Notes under the pieces: model-generated | What the model was told of the DNA's origin: nothing | What the model saw: only the letters and a program-made list of their open reading frames with translations | Database searches by the model: none | Translations under genes and position numbers: made by a program | In this document: one piece after another, positions 1 to 11,269 of the stretch | How positions within the stretch are numbered: the stretch's first letter is position 1 | Layout of the letters: the number at the start of each line of letters is the position of its first letter | DNA from: Microcebus murinus | Lineage: Eukaryota; Chordata; Mammalia; Primates; Cheirogaleidae | Length of the DNA stretch: 64,000 bases | Direction: 5' to 3' | NCBI RefSeq assembly: GCF_040939455.1 | Contig: NC_134108.1 | Span: 17,761,501-17,825,500, forward strand

Positions 1-3000
1 TTCAGTGTATATTTTTGTCTGCTTTGTCAAATATTTGATGACAATATGCGGATGGTTTCATCTCTGGATTCTCAGTCCTGTTCCAAAGGTCTATATCTGT
101 GTTCTTGTGCCAATGCCATGCTGTTTCAGTTACTATAGCCTTGTTGTACTGCTTGAAATCTGGTAGACTGATACCTCCCAGTTTGTTCTTTTTGCTTAAG
201 AATGCTTTGGCTATACGAGGTCTTCTCTGATTCCATACAAAGCGTAGAATTATTTTTTCTAGCTCTATAAAAAATGATAATGGCACTTTGATAGAGATTG
301 TATTAGTTCTGTAGATCACTTTGGGTAATATGGACATTTTAACAATGTTGATTCTGCCAATCCATGAGCCAGGTAGATTTTTCCATCTGTTTGCATCTTC
401 TACAATTTCTTTTCTTATTGTTTCATATTTCTCCCTATGTATGTCTCTCGTATCTTTCATTAAATGTATTCCTAGATATTTAATTTTCTTTTAGGCTATT
501 GTAAAAGGTACTGCTTTTTTCATTTGATTTTCAGCTAGACTGTTATTGGTGTATATGAATGCCTCTGATTTGTGTGTATTGATTTTCTATACTGAGATTT
601 TACTGAATTCATTTATCAATTCCAGGAGTCTCTTGGTTGAATCCTTGGGATTTTCTAGATATAATATCATAACATCAGCAGAGTGAGAGTTTTGTCTCCT
701 CTGCCCCCATTTGGATACCCTTAATTCCCCTCTCTTGTCTAATTGCTCTAGCAAGGACTTCCAGCACTATGTTGAATAGAAGTGGGGATAGGGGGCAACC
801 TTGTCTGGTTCCAGTTCTAAGTGGGAATGGTTTCAATTTTTCCCCATTCAGTATGATATTGGCTGTGGGTTTATCATATATGGCCTTGATAAAGTTTAAA
901 GTATTGTCCCATTTATGCCTATTTTCTTAAGAGTTCTTATCATAAAGGTGTGCTGGACTTCTGTCAAATGCTTTTCTGCATCAATCGAGAGAATCATATG
1001 GTCTTTGTTCTTGCTTTTATTTACGAGGTGAATTACATTTATAGTTTTTTGTATGTTGAACTAGCCTAGCATCTCTTGGATAAAGCACACCTGGTCATGG
1101 TGAATTTTTTTTTTTTTTTGGATAAGCTGTTGGATTTGATTTGCCAAAATTTTGTTGAGAATTTTTGCATCTATATTCATGAGGGATATTGGTCTGTGGT
1201 TTTTCTTTTTTTTATTGTGTCCTTTCCTGGCTTTAGTATCAAAGTGATATTGGCTTTATAGAATGAGTCAGGTAGGATACCACTCTCTTAATATTGTGGA
1301 ATAATTTCTGTAGTATAGGTATGAGTTCTTCTTTGTATGCTTGGTAAATCTCAGAAGTGAAGTCAGCTGGTCTGGGACTTTTCCTTTTTGGAAGGTTTTT
1401 AATTGCTGCTCCAATATCTATGCGTGATATTGGTGTGGTCAGGAATTCTATTTCATCCTGAGTGAACTTAGGGAGGTTGTATGTTTTCAGGAATTTGTCC
1501 ATTTCCTCCATATTATATACTTTTGGGGCATATAGGTTTTTATAGTATTCAAAGATAATGTTTATTTATTTATTTATTTATTTTTCCTAGCATATTGTGG
1601 GGGTACAAATGTTAAGGTTATGTATATTGCCCTTGCCCCCCTCCCCCCTTGAGTCAGAGCTTCAACCGTGTCCCTCCTCCAGTTGGCATGCATAGCATTC
1701 ATTATGTATGTATATACCCATCCATTCCTCCCCTGCCCTGCCCCCCACCCCCGCCTGACACCTGATAAATGTTATTCCTGTATGTCCACTTAGGTGTTGA
1801 TCAGTTAATACCAAAAGATAATGTTTTGTATTTCTGTGGTGTCTGTTGTAACCTCTCCTTTTTTATTTCTAATTGAGTTTATTAGAGTCCTTTCCCTTCT
1901 AGTTCTTGTCAATCTAGCAAGAAGGCTGTCATTTTTCTTTATCTTTTTGAAAAACCAGCTTTTGGTTTTGTTAATCTTCTATATAGTTCTTTTGTTCTCA
2001 ATTTCATTTAGTTCTACTCTGATCTTATTTCTTTTTCTGCTAGGTTTGGAATTGATTTGCTCTTCCTTTTACAATTCCTTGAGACTGTTTATTAGTTTGT
2101 TGATTTTGAGCTTTCTATTTTTTGGATGTGAGCATCTAATGCTATTAGTTTTCCTCTTATGAATGCTTTTGCTGTATCCCACAGATTTTGATAACTTGTG
2201 TCCCCATTATCATTTAGCTTAAAGCATCTTTTGATTTCCCTCTGTATTCCCTCCTTGACCCAATAGTTATTCAACAATAGATTGTTTAATTTCCATGACT
2301 TTGTGAAGTGGTGAGTATTTCTGTTGGAATTGAATTCTAATTTTATACTACTATGATATGAGAACATACATGGTATACTTTCTATTTTTTTAATTTGTTG
2401 AGGTCTGATTTGTGGCCTAGTATGTGATCAATTTTGGAGAAAGTTCCACAAGCTGATGAGAAGAGTGTATATTCAGCTTTATTTGGGCGTAATGTTCTGT
2501 AGAGGTCTGTTAGACCCTTTTGTTCTAGAGCTCTGTTTAAGTCCATTATTTCTTTGCTTGTTTTCTATTTGGAAGATCTGTCCAGTTCATTCAGTGGGGT
2601 GTTAAAATCCCCGGCTACTATGACATTATTGTTTATCATGCTATTTAGATCAGACAGGGTTTACTTTATGTATCTGGATGCTCCTGAATTAGGTGCATCA
2701 ATATTAAGAATTGTTAAGTCTTCTTATTGTATCTTCCCTTTCACCATTATATGGTGGCCGTCTTTGTCTTTCTTACTTTTGCAATTGTAAAGCTTATGTT
2801 ATCTGAAATAAGTATCGATACCCCCACTTTCTTTTGACCTCCATTTGCCTGGAGGATTGTTTTCCATCCCTTCACCTTGAGCCTGAAGGCATCTTTGTGG
2901 ATTAGATGCATTTCCTGTAGACAGGCAGATACTGGGCTTGTGGATTTTTATCCCCTCTGCCAGTCTATGACTCTTCAGAGGAAAATTCAAGCCATTGATT

Positions 3001-3004
3001 CAGC
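1..3004 (-). pseudogene. L1 ORF2 (endonuclease-reverse transcriptase), broken
   Basis: ORF2 encodes the L1 endonuclease and reverse transcriptase used for target-primed reverse transcription. In order on the minus strand one sees the endonuclease start at about 3004-2800 (residues INGLNFPLKSHRLAEGIK), the endonuclease GDFNTPLN-type motif near 2610, an inter-domain block at 2367-2092 ([17 protein letters not shown]), the pre-RT block at 1511-1239 (KSPRPADFTSEIYQ), and the C-terminal region at 460-2 ([38 protein letters not shown]). Stops and frameshifts split it. The first ten or so codons including the start are absent: an in-frame TGA lies directly before INGLN. The RT catalytic motif normally FADD reads SADV at about 655-690, so the enzyme would be inactive even without the frameshifts. 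The C-terminus lies outside the window. Confidence 0.9.
1564..1813 (-). mobile_element. 5'-truncated L1 3' end nested in the older L1
   Basis: An L1 3' UTR tail lies on the minus strand with its A-rich end at the left, seen as a (TTTA)n run at about 1561-1583. It contains the 'gggggtacaaatgttaagg' block shared with the fragments near 19960, 28810 and 33870. A 13-base target-site duplication, aaagataatgttt, flanks it at 1551-1563 and 1814-1826, and the host ORF2 resumes on either side. Only about 250 bp of the L1 3' end was copied. Confidence 0.9.
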
Positions 3005-5160
3005 ATCTTCCCAGTACTGTCAAGGAATGTCTCTTTGAGGACTTGGATATAAGGCTATAAACCAGTCCCATCACACCCACTTCTTGACAAAATAGCCTGA
3101 TGAGAAAGGATCAGCGAAAGAACACAGGAAACATGAAAGTTCAGAGAGAATAGTTACCCCCAAAAGAAAATATTCGATCTTCATCAGTAGATATCAACTT
3201 ACACAAGTCCTGTATTGGTCCTGTATTGTGTTAGAGGTGTTTTAGCCTGTTGGGTTCTCTCTAACCTGTTGTCTTCACCTCTTGCCAGACGAGATTAGTG
3301 AATTTGGACCCCTTGCTTAATCTCCCAGGTGGTGAATCACTCTTGTGTGTGCAACTCCTCTGCTCTCCACTAGTTTGAGATGGGAGGCACGGTGTTGGGC
3401 TATGGGGTTACCTTGTCTCTTGTAGTTTGCACGGAGGAGTCAATTATCAAGGTATTCCAATGCCTTTGTTTTGGGCTCTAAACCCCTGAATGGGGTATAC
3501 AAGTGCCCTGATCTTTAGGAAATGTCTTGTCATTCCCAATAGTTACTTGAGCCCTGTTGCCACTTTAGGTGGGGTAAGGGCAACAGGTACCTGGGAGCCT
3601 GAGTGCGTATACGTCTGTGGTTGCTTGAGCTGCTGCTAGGGGAGAGCTGCTAGCATGTTATTCAGGGCTCTTTCACCACACTTGTGAGGCAGCTCCAGGT
3701 GTGGGTTGTTAATTGGTGCAATTGCTAAGGTCTCTGGCCAAGATTTTCCCTCCCAGACCACAAGCCCCAAAGCTGGCAGCAGCCTGGGTGCCAAGGGCGA
3801 GCCCTAGTGTTATGTTCTTATCAGATGATCAAAACAAACCCGCTGGACCAAGTCAACAGTCTTCCCCCTTTTGCTTAGTTCCAAGGTCCTGTAGATTCAC
3901 ACTAGTTGCAGCGAGAAAGCAGACTTTTCTCCTTTCTCCCTGCCTCCAAGGGCAGAGTCTACCCTGCAGGAAGGAGGGGAAGTCAAGCCTCAGGCCTGGG
4001 GAAGGGGCGCTACCTGAGGCCAATGGGACTCCCAGCCCAGAAAGCGGCTTTGCTCATCACTCCTCCCCTCCAAAGGCGGGGTTTGTCTAGTCAGTGCGGA
4101 AATACAAGTGGCCAGGCTGAGGGAGAAACACCACCGGAGGCCACCGCAGGTCTCAGCCCAGAAAGGGGTTTCTCTCATTTCTCCACCCCTCCAAGGGTGG
4201 GGTTTGTCCTGTCAGCACAAAAAGGCAAGTGGCTGGGCTGGAGGAGGAATGTTCAGAAAGCCTCTTCTCTCCTTACTCCCCTCCTCCAAGGGTGGGGCCT
4301 GCTCTACAGGGCAGGGGCAGTGGTGCCACTTGAGACCGTTGCCTAGGCTTGCCCTGCTGGGCTGGAGGAGGGGTGGTGCCCATATCTGCAACTCATAGTT
4401 TAGACTATGGACCTCCAAAATGGCGGCTGCCCACCCACAGAGAGCCAGCACTGGAGGCGACTGCTTGGGGGGCAGTGGGTGCTGGGTTTGGCAGGCTGTC
4501 TCAATGGCTGTCCCCACTGCTCTCTGACTCACTGTCTCATGTCAGTCCAGTAGGGGGTCCTGTATTCTCTGTCCCTCCCAGGGCCAGCCGAATCTTTGGC
4601 GGTATCCAGGGACAGAGCCTCCCTTTCGGAGTTCACCTCCTTTGTTCTGGTCCCAGTGACTGCCAGAGGCGAGGTGCCTGTCTCCAAACTCCCTCCTGCG
4701 GACCCAAGAAGTGTCCACTCTGCCCAGGCCCTCCCTTGCCCAGTGTGGACCTAGCACAGAGACTGGAGAGTTTAAAATGCTTCCCACTGTTGTCTCTTCT
4801 CCACACAGCCTGTCATCTCGTGCCACAACTTCACACTCAGGTGTTCCCTGCCTGAGTGGATGTGGAGGTTGATGGAGGAAGAGTTGTCCTCCTGTGGGTC
4901 AGATCCCACTGCCCTGGACGAGGGGCACGGCCATCCCTCGCTCTATGCCCTATTGTATATCTGGCACTCTCCAGATTTTGTGGTCAATTCTCCAATTCAC
5001 CTTTTTTTTTTTCCAGAGCTGCTTGTCCCACGCTGCTTCTCTGCAGATTCACGATGCTGTTCTTGTGGGAGAGGGATCCACTCGTGTGCAGCTGTCTGCG
5101 TTCTTCACCTCCCACCCTGGGAGCAGAGAGCCAGGAGGTCACCACTAATCTGCCATTTTT
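3005..5160 (-). promoter_or_regulatory. L1 5' UTR / internal promoter region
   Basis: About 2.1 kb of GC-rich, CpG-containing sequence lies between the L1 5' end and ORF2. L1 transcription normally starts at the first base from an internal promoter. Two YY1-like sites are visible on the minus strand: GCCGCCATTTTGG at 4427-4415, an excellent match, and AAAAATGGC at the extreme 5' end (about 5160-5152). Tandem monomers sit at about 3930-4380. Open frames of 90-170 codons here (for example on the plus strand at 4349-4855) are by-products of high GC content and resemble no protein I know. The part nearest ORF2 (3005-3700) is less GC-rich and I could not match it to ORF1. Confidence 0.7.
3930..4380 (-). 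repeat. Tandem 95-124 bp monomers in the L1 5' UTR
   Basis: A unit recurs about four times. Its best conserved core is 'ccctccaagggtggggtttg', with core copies at about 3944, 4068, 4189 and 4284 (spacings 124, 121 and 95 bases). Between cores, 'cagcccagaaag' and 'caagtggctgggctggagga'-like blocks also repeat in order. The units are diverged rather than identical. Tandem promoter monomers are well known in rodent L1; here they sit upstream of a primate-type ORF2. Confidence 0.75.
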
Positions 5161-6910
5161 CAGGTTTTTTTCATTTTTTTTTTACCTTTTAAAAATTTCT
5201 TTGTCAGCATAAGTTACAGTATACAGAGAAAATAAGTATCACAAAAGAAATCATGATAATTTAGAACAAAGGATAATATAGGGCGATTTTCTAATCATGG
5301 ATTTAAGAATTATTATATAAAATAAAAGAAAATAATGCATTAAATGTAAAGCTTACATGGTTATGGTATGCTGCATAAACCAGACCCTGTATCCTTGGAT
5401 AAGGAGTGTATCCTCTGTGAGTTAATTCAGTGACATGAAAGACTGAGCTGTAATGAACTAAGCTATAAGGACAAAAAATACAAAATAAATTGAGTGTACT
5501 TCCTCATATCCACCTTAAGCCTAAATTATACAAGTAGGCTATCTTCATTTATGATGTTAGTCTTTTGGTCAGCCAGTCAGTTGGTCTTTTGGTTACATCA
5601 CATTTTATTTCTAAACAATTTTAAAAAACAATTGATCAACTTATCCAGAGAATAATTTGAAGGTCAGTCTGTTTGGGCACAACAAACTAATGTGCTAATT
5701 AATTAAAAGGCAATCTAGGACCTACCGGGTTAGATTTACTTATAGGTATAATCCAAATATCACATGGTAGAAGAAGAAACTTCTCTATTTTTAAAAGAAA
5801 TATTTCAGATTCAGAGACTTCACTGTTGCAAAAGTCTCTTATAATATTTAAAGAAAATAGGCAATTCTAAGCAAAAAGCAGTCTTGCACTCTTTTTCACA
5901 GACTTTGTACTCTTTTTCACAGGCTTTGTATTTATCTTTTTATTTTAGTAAGTTCTTTGAACATAACACCCTATGTATATTGTATATTATATTTTTCAAA
6001 AACTACTTTTACATATTATCTGATATACTACTCACAACAGCCCTATCAGGGAGGTAGGCCAATGTTCCTCAAAATTTGCACAGCAAGTAGTTTATTAGTA
6101 GAGTGAGGGGCAGAACTCATGTACCTTGGCTCCAAGTTTGGGGTTCCTCAACTAGTGTTATATAGGCTGGTCCTTTGTTTTGTTTTAATTCTCTACCTTT
6201 CTTCTAGAGGGACAAGACAAATATTATAAAAGGAAGAATTGAGAAGCTTTGTGAAATGTAGCACCAGAACATAGTCCTGTGTGAGATTTTATTTCCTCAC
6301 CTAACAAAACAAACTCTTTAATTTCCTTAAAAGAGCACAAAATAGCTGAGTCAAGGTTTTGAAACAGCTGAAGAGAGAGTCCACTGGACTATAGGAGCCT
6401 CCTGGCTCAAAAAAACTATATAAAAGCCTCATGTGGAAGTACCTGAGGTGATGTTTGCAAAGTTCTGGGGACGCTAAAAATAATTTCCTAATCAGTTTCT
6501 TCTCATTTTATGTCATTGGAAATGACTCCAGAATACTTATGCACTATTCCTTGCTGGTACTTACCCTGGGAATAATATCTTCTTCTAGAGTGGAGAACTG
6601 CTACATGATCACGTGGACATCTGGGGATGATGCTATTGGAACCCAAGGGAGAGGAAGTCTTACACTGGAGACAAATCACGGTTTGCTGTCACACAAGTGT
6701 TCCCGACTTTTGCCCTCTCCCTGGACTTCTCTCTCTCTTTCTCCCCCACCCCATCTCCCCTTTTCTTTCTCTAGGGAGAGTTCCTTGAGCTTTTGTGATG
6801 AGAGAAGGAGAAGAGTGCGGAGGGCTCAGAGTTTTCAGTAGTATGGGAAAGTCATAGGAATAGCAACTGTGTATGGTGCAAGTGGATGGAGGAGGAAAAG
6901 GAGATTTAAG
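5161..6910. other. Unassigned intergenic sequence
   Basis: AT-rich sequence between the L1 5' end and an Alu. No gene or recognisable repeat stands out. A 21-base unit, 'actctttttcacaga/gctttgt', is tandemly duplicated at 5888-5908 and 5909-5929. An open frame at 6455-6841 ends in a low-complexity Ser/Arg tail and resembles nothing known. Confidence 0.5.
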
Positions 6911-6920
6911 AATTCTTTGG

Positions 6921-7259
6921 TGGCTCATGCCTGTAATCCTAGCACTCTGAGAGGCCGAGGTGGGTGGATTGCTTGAGGTTAGGAGTTCAAGACCAGCTTG
7001 AACATGAGTGAGACCCCGTCTCTACTAAAAATAGAAAGAAATTAGCTAGACAACCAAAAAGCAAACAAACAAACAAAAATATATATAAACTTAGCCAGGC
7101 ATGGTGCTGCATGCCTGTAGTCCCAGCTACTCGGGAGGCTGAGGCAGGAAGATCGCTTCAGCCCATGAGTTTGAGGTTGCTGTGAGCTAGACTGATGCCA
7201 CAGCACTCTAGCCCAGACAACAGAGTGAGACTCTGTCTCAAAATAATAATAATAATAAT
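6921..7259 (+). mobile_element. Alu SINE, strepsirrhine type
   Basis: A dimeric 7SL-derived SINE that has lost the first dozen bases. It starts 'tggctcatgcctgtaatcct', has the B-box region 'gaggttaggagttcaagacc', a long A-rich linker containing 'aaacaaacaaacaaaaat', a right arm with 'ctactcgggaggctgaggca' and 'actgatgccacagcactcta', and an (AAT)n tail. Target-site duplications aattctttgg lie at 6911-6920 and 7260-7269. Its linker and right-arm signature are those of lemur/loris Alus rather than anthropoid AluS/Y. Confidence 0.95.
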
Positions 7260-7269
7260 AATTCTTTGG

Positions 7270-8860
7270 AGATTGCAGATGAATTTATAAAGATACACAG
7301 TTATTCCATCTTGCTCCTATCTAGTCCCAACATGTAGCTTCTCCTGGGCCGAGCTGCAGTGGAGGTTGGGTGAGCGAGTGGGGAGCTGCGTGTCAGGGGT
7401 TCCAGGCTCTGTGAGTGGCTTGATAGGACAGCAGAACACTGGACCACAGCGTGGAGGCTATCACAACAGAGTGCAGGCGTGAGGAGCAGTATGCAGAGGA
7501 TGCCGAGGAGATTTCAACTCAGAGATCTATAGATCCTCAGGAGGAAAATCAACATTAGCCCAGCTCTAGTGAGCCTGCTCTCTCTGGCACTCCAGAAACT
7601 AAAAAGCACCTGAACAGGTGGGCTGAAGCCTCTCTACTCCTGATGTCAGGAAGGCAGAGAGAGATCTGGAAGCAGAGACTTTTACTTGCTCCTTGAGAGC
7701 AAAAGATCAGCTAGAGTTAGGAGTGCCAAAGCTAAGGTGGAAGAAGAGATCTTTCCCCTTCCCTCTCCTGTCACCAACTGTTCCCTTCTATTTTCCCAGT
7801 GCATTCCTAGCTCTAGTCCTATATCGAGAGAAGCAGAGAAGAGAGCTGGGAAGGGTGTTTCGAGTGTAGGTTCCTCACATGCATTATCGTATTGAATCTA
7901 GACTCCAGCCTGGGTAGTAGGTTTGCTTATCCCAGATTTATACACGTGGAAATAGATTCAGGGAGGTAAGGGCACCTGCCCTCACCACAAAGTACAGATA
8001 CTTGGTCACTAATACGTTGATTTTCCCATATATGGGAAATAGAATTTTCCATGCTTGTGGAGTGGGATTGCTGGGGTGTAATGAGAACAAGGGATTCTAA
8101 TATGAGGCAGTGGAGAGGGAAGGAAAGAGATGGGAAAGTCTGAATCTTGTAGTGTGAGAGAGAGGAAAGGAACTCTCCTGTCATTAGTGGTGCCTAATTG
8201 CTTTTTGGGGCATATGTTTTGTATATGTGCATTTTGTAGTTTGCCCATGTTTATTCTCTCCTTCCACTACACTACAAGCATCTTCAGGAATTGTATTCTA
8301 CTCATCCTCTAGCACACTCCATCCTTGTGGAAGAATGAGTATTAAAACTTGAGAACTGTCCATGAGTTTATTATCATAGTGCTATTGGCACACATGGAAA
8401 GAGCCACAGAGAAAGTAGCAAGCAACAGGATGCTCAAATTGCTGCACCAATACTTCTTAATGTGGGAGGAGGGACAGTGGTGACAGTACTTGTTACCCCA
8501 TTTGAAAATTATCCTTATTCAAAATTGATTAATTTGGGATATAGGGAGATATGATGAACCGTTTAGAGATGAATTAGGTAGTGATCATGTCCCCAAGATA
8601 GTGAGGCATTTATCTTTTAACATTGAACAAGAATACATTCAAAAATAATGTTACAGTAATATTATTCCTGCTTCTTCTAATGTCCATTCAGTAAGGAGAA
8701 AGGAATGGAATTAAATCTGGCTCACAGTGATCTGGGTCCAATTCTCCATAAGTCTTCAAGAATAAGTATTAAGGTCAATGTCATTGGTGGATAAAGTATT
8801 GAGAACTAGTTTCTTGTCTTGTGCTTGGTTTTGATGGCATTGTGTGTTGTAGTTTTCATC
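7270..8860. other. Unassigned intergenic sequence
   Basis: About 1.6 kb of mixed composition with no recognisable gene or repeat. Open frames near 7686-7895 and 7927-8248 are short, overlap on both strands and look like chance. Confidence 0.5.
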
Positions 8861-8869
8861 ATCTTTTAC

Positions 8870-9120
8870 ATGCACCTGATAGCTTTCCTGTTATGTTGTA
8901 AACAACTTTACAGTGTGAAGTTTATAGGGGTAAATCTTGTACTGGTTTTCTGTACTTCATAGTACTTTCTGTATGGTAAGCACCTTGTATAACCACAATA
9001 CAACCACCAAAATAAGGACATTAACAATGATGTATTACTGCCCTCTAATATTCAAACCCCATTCTAGTTTTGCTAATTGTCCCAAGAATGTACTTTACAG
9101 CAAAATGCATGACATATAAA
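8870..9120 (-). mobile_element. Possible old L1 3' UTR fragment
   Basis: The stretch around 8985-9110 ('accaaaataaggacattaac', 'gctaattgtcccaagaatgt') resembles the antisense 3' UTR of mammalian L1M elements. It is heavily diverged and has no clear ends. Confidence 0.4.
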
Positions 9121-9124
9121 GACA

Positions 9125-10400
9125 CGTATGATCTGACATATGGTAACTTTATTTAACTACCTCTTTCCTGATTTCTATTCTATGTGAAAACTAAACACTC
9201 AACATAAAATAAATTGCAGCTTCTAACCAGGCGTTAGTCTTAATATAGAGGGTGTATACAATATGTTTAACCAGGCACGCCCTTAAAAATCAGCCCTGTT
9301 TATGTTTGCAATGAACAAACAGAGTTGAGTCATCATGCACTAAAAGAAATTCAGTAATGCAGTTCAAACAATCTTCAGGATGTTCTTTTTTCAGGAAACT
9401 TCAATTTTAAGGTTGTCTACTCATGACACTACCACGGTGCTGACTGGGGAAAATTCATCAGTCTCAGGAATAGATTACTCCATCCAGCTGTCAGGCATCT
9501 ATACCCTGACGGTCCAAGGTGGCCACCGCCTGCAGAAGAAATAAGAATGAGTGATGGCAGGCAGCCCTGGGATCTGCCCTTCACCTTGCCCCTTCCCTCT
9601 GCTACATGGCATGAGGGGCTTGTGGCCTTGTCACTGGAAATCACTGAGTCGTGTTAAGATGCCTACCTATGTATAAAATGAGAAGCTGAACACAGGCTGC
9701 CCCAGAGTAAGGACAGTTGACAGAAGCATAATGGATGCTACTACAGGCTAAGAGGGGCCAGGCCTGGCAGTAAGGTGAAATTTGGATGAAATATGGGCAG
9801 GGTGACGGTTCATATAAATCTCTGTGCCTCGGGACATTGGCGATGACAGAGTAGAGGACAACATATCTTTCCATTTTAGTTCTGGAAAACTAACAATAGC
9901 ATCTAGTCAGACAGATTCAAATTCAATTTTTAAATTATTTAACCGGATTTCTTTTTAAACTATCTATCTTACTAAGAGAGAAAACCCTTTGATGGAAATA
10001 TATGTTTTTCTCTCCATTGGATTATACATACAACTGCTCTCATTTCTTTTTTCTTTTTTTTTTTTTTTTAAGCACCTCTGTTATGTCAGGAACTATACTT
10101 GATGCTGAGCATCCAAGGATGCAAAACACTCCTCGTGCTAAGGAGTTCAAAGAACTTGTCATATGCCAAGGACACAGGGTAGCAACTCATGCAGCAGCAG
10201 AAGGAGCGTACAAGTGCCAGGGTGGCACGGAGAAGGGGTTATAGCTCACCGACAGCAGCATTTTCAGTTTTACATTTCAGGGTAATTTTTCTTTTTATGT
10301 TTTTAGTAGCTTGATTACTTCAACTTAAGGAGTACATTTGCACTTATTTTTACTCTTAGAACCTAGTGCTTTCTAAATTTGGATGGGGGCATACCTGCGT
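9125..10400. other. Unassigned intergenic sequence
   Basis: No gene or clear repeat seen. A T-rich run lies at about 10045-10070. Confidence 0.5.
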
Positions 10401-10402
10401 AA

Positions 10403-10645
10403 CCCTTTGCACTTGGATGTCGAGTGTGACTCAGCACGGTTAGCATCGGTAGCAGCTCACACCATAAAAAATTATAGAGATTAAAATTACTCTTTGAATG
10501 TAGCAATACTTTGAAATATAAAAACATCTAAATAAATAAGTTATTATGCAAAGAAACTCCAGTTTTTGTAAAATCTGGGGTATTTAAAAAATTAAATCCT
10601 GAGTAGAATAAAGGAATTGAGAAAAAAGCAAGTGAGTGCAAAGGG
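10403..10645. mobile_element. piggyBac-type MITE
   Basis: A 243 bp non-coding element bounded by perfect 11-base inverted repeats, CCCTTTGCACT at 10403-10413 and AGTGCAAAGGG at 10635-10645. A TTAA follows at 10646-10649, and GTAA (one change from TTAA) precedes at 10399-10402, as expected for piggyBac target sites. The left end continues 'tggatgtcgagtgtgactc' as in piggyBac elements I recall from mouse lemur. It has no coding capacity and would have been moved by a transposase in trans. The interior is AT-rich. Confidence 0.8.
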
Positions 10646-10649
10646 TTAA

Positions 10650-10980
10650 ATACTTGGAAAGAATCCCTCTTCTTTTTCTAATGTGTGCGTGTTCTTACCG
10701 GCATAGTGAGAAAGCAGGACTCCTGTAGTCATTCTCCAGAGTGTGGTGAGGGGATGCCTGGCCAAGCTGGGAATGGGGCCAACAACAAGCTTCATACTTC
10801 TCTGGCAAACTACAATGGAGCCTGTTCCCAGGCCACTGAGTGTGTGGCCACAGGCGTATTGGAGCCGGGGTAATGTGAGGAGTGAAATCTCAGGAAAGGG
10901 AAGGTGAGGAATGGGTGGAGAGAGGGTGCTTTTCTGGAGGAAAATCAAGAGCTTTTGTACTGTTTTCAGAAGAAAGGCAA
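10650..10980. other. Unassigned sequence between MITE and MIR
   Basis: About 330 bases with overlapping short open frames on both strands (10685-10873 plus, 10646-10948 minus). Neither resembles a known protein. Nothing else seen. Confidence 0.5.
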
Positions 10981-10984
10981 TGGA

Positions 10985-11150
10985 AAATGAGCTCTAGAGT
11001 TAGACCCCCAGCTTCAAGTCCTTCTTCCTCCTTGGGATAACCCCTGGGCAAATTACTTGATCCCTCTGAACCTCAATTTACTTATGTGCAAAATATGGTA
11101 GTGTCAAATAAACTATTCCATGTAAGCCGCTTAGCTCAGTGTCTGTTTGC
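10985..11150 (+). mobile_element. MIR SINE relic
   Basis: The core reads 'gggcaaattacttgatccct' then 'ctgaacctcaatttacttat', the usual MIR order, followed by 'gtaagccgcttagctcagtg'. It is diverged and its ends are approximate. Confidence 0.75.
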
Positions 11151-11269
11151 TAGGTGATGATGAGGAGGACAAGAGGGATGATGAAGAAGATAATGACAAT
11201 AATGTAAATGTGGTCATTTGTCAGGGATTCACATGGTGGATGAAGTAGATATGGTCTCTGGTCTCCCAA

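Larger units (their letters stand above)
1..5160 (-). mobile_element. LINE-1 element, 5' part, runs off the left edge
   Basis: A minus-strand L1 occupies the left end of the window. Read on the minus strand it begins at about 5160 with 'aaaatggcagattag', a YY1-like start typical of L1 promoters. It continues through about 2.1 kb of GC-rich 5' UTR into ORF2 endonuclease sequence near 3004, then into reverse transcriptase and C-terminal ORF2 sequence that leaves the window at base 1. The 3' UTR and poly(A) are not in the window, so no target-site duplication can be checked. ORF1, normally about 1 kb between 5' UTR and ORF2, is not visible. ORF2 retains open stretches such as 152 codons at 2-460, which argues for a fairly young, lineage-level insertion. 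A second L1 tail is inserted at 1564-1813. Confidence 0.9.

Noticed and set aside
4349..4855. 168-codon plus-strand open frame
   Set aside because: It lies inside the GC-rich L1 5' UTR, where stop codons are rare, on the strand opposite to the L1. It resembles no protein I know.
6455..6841. 128-codon open frame
   Set aside because: No recognisable domain, low-complexity end, no splice or promoter context.
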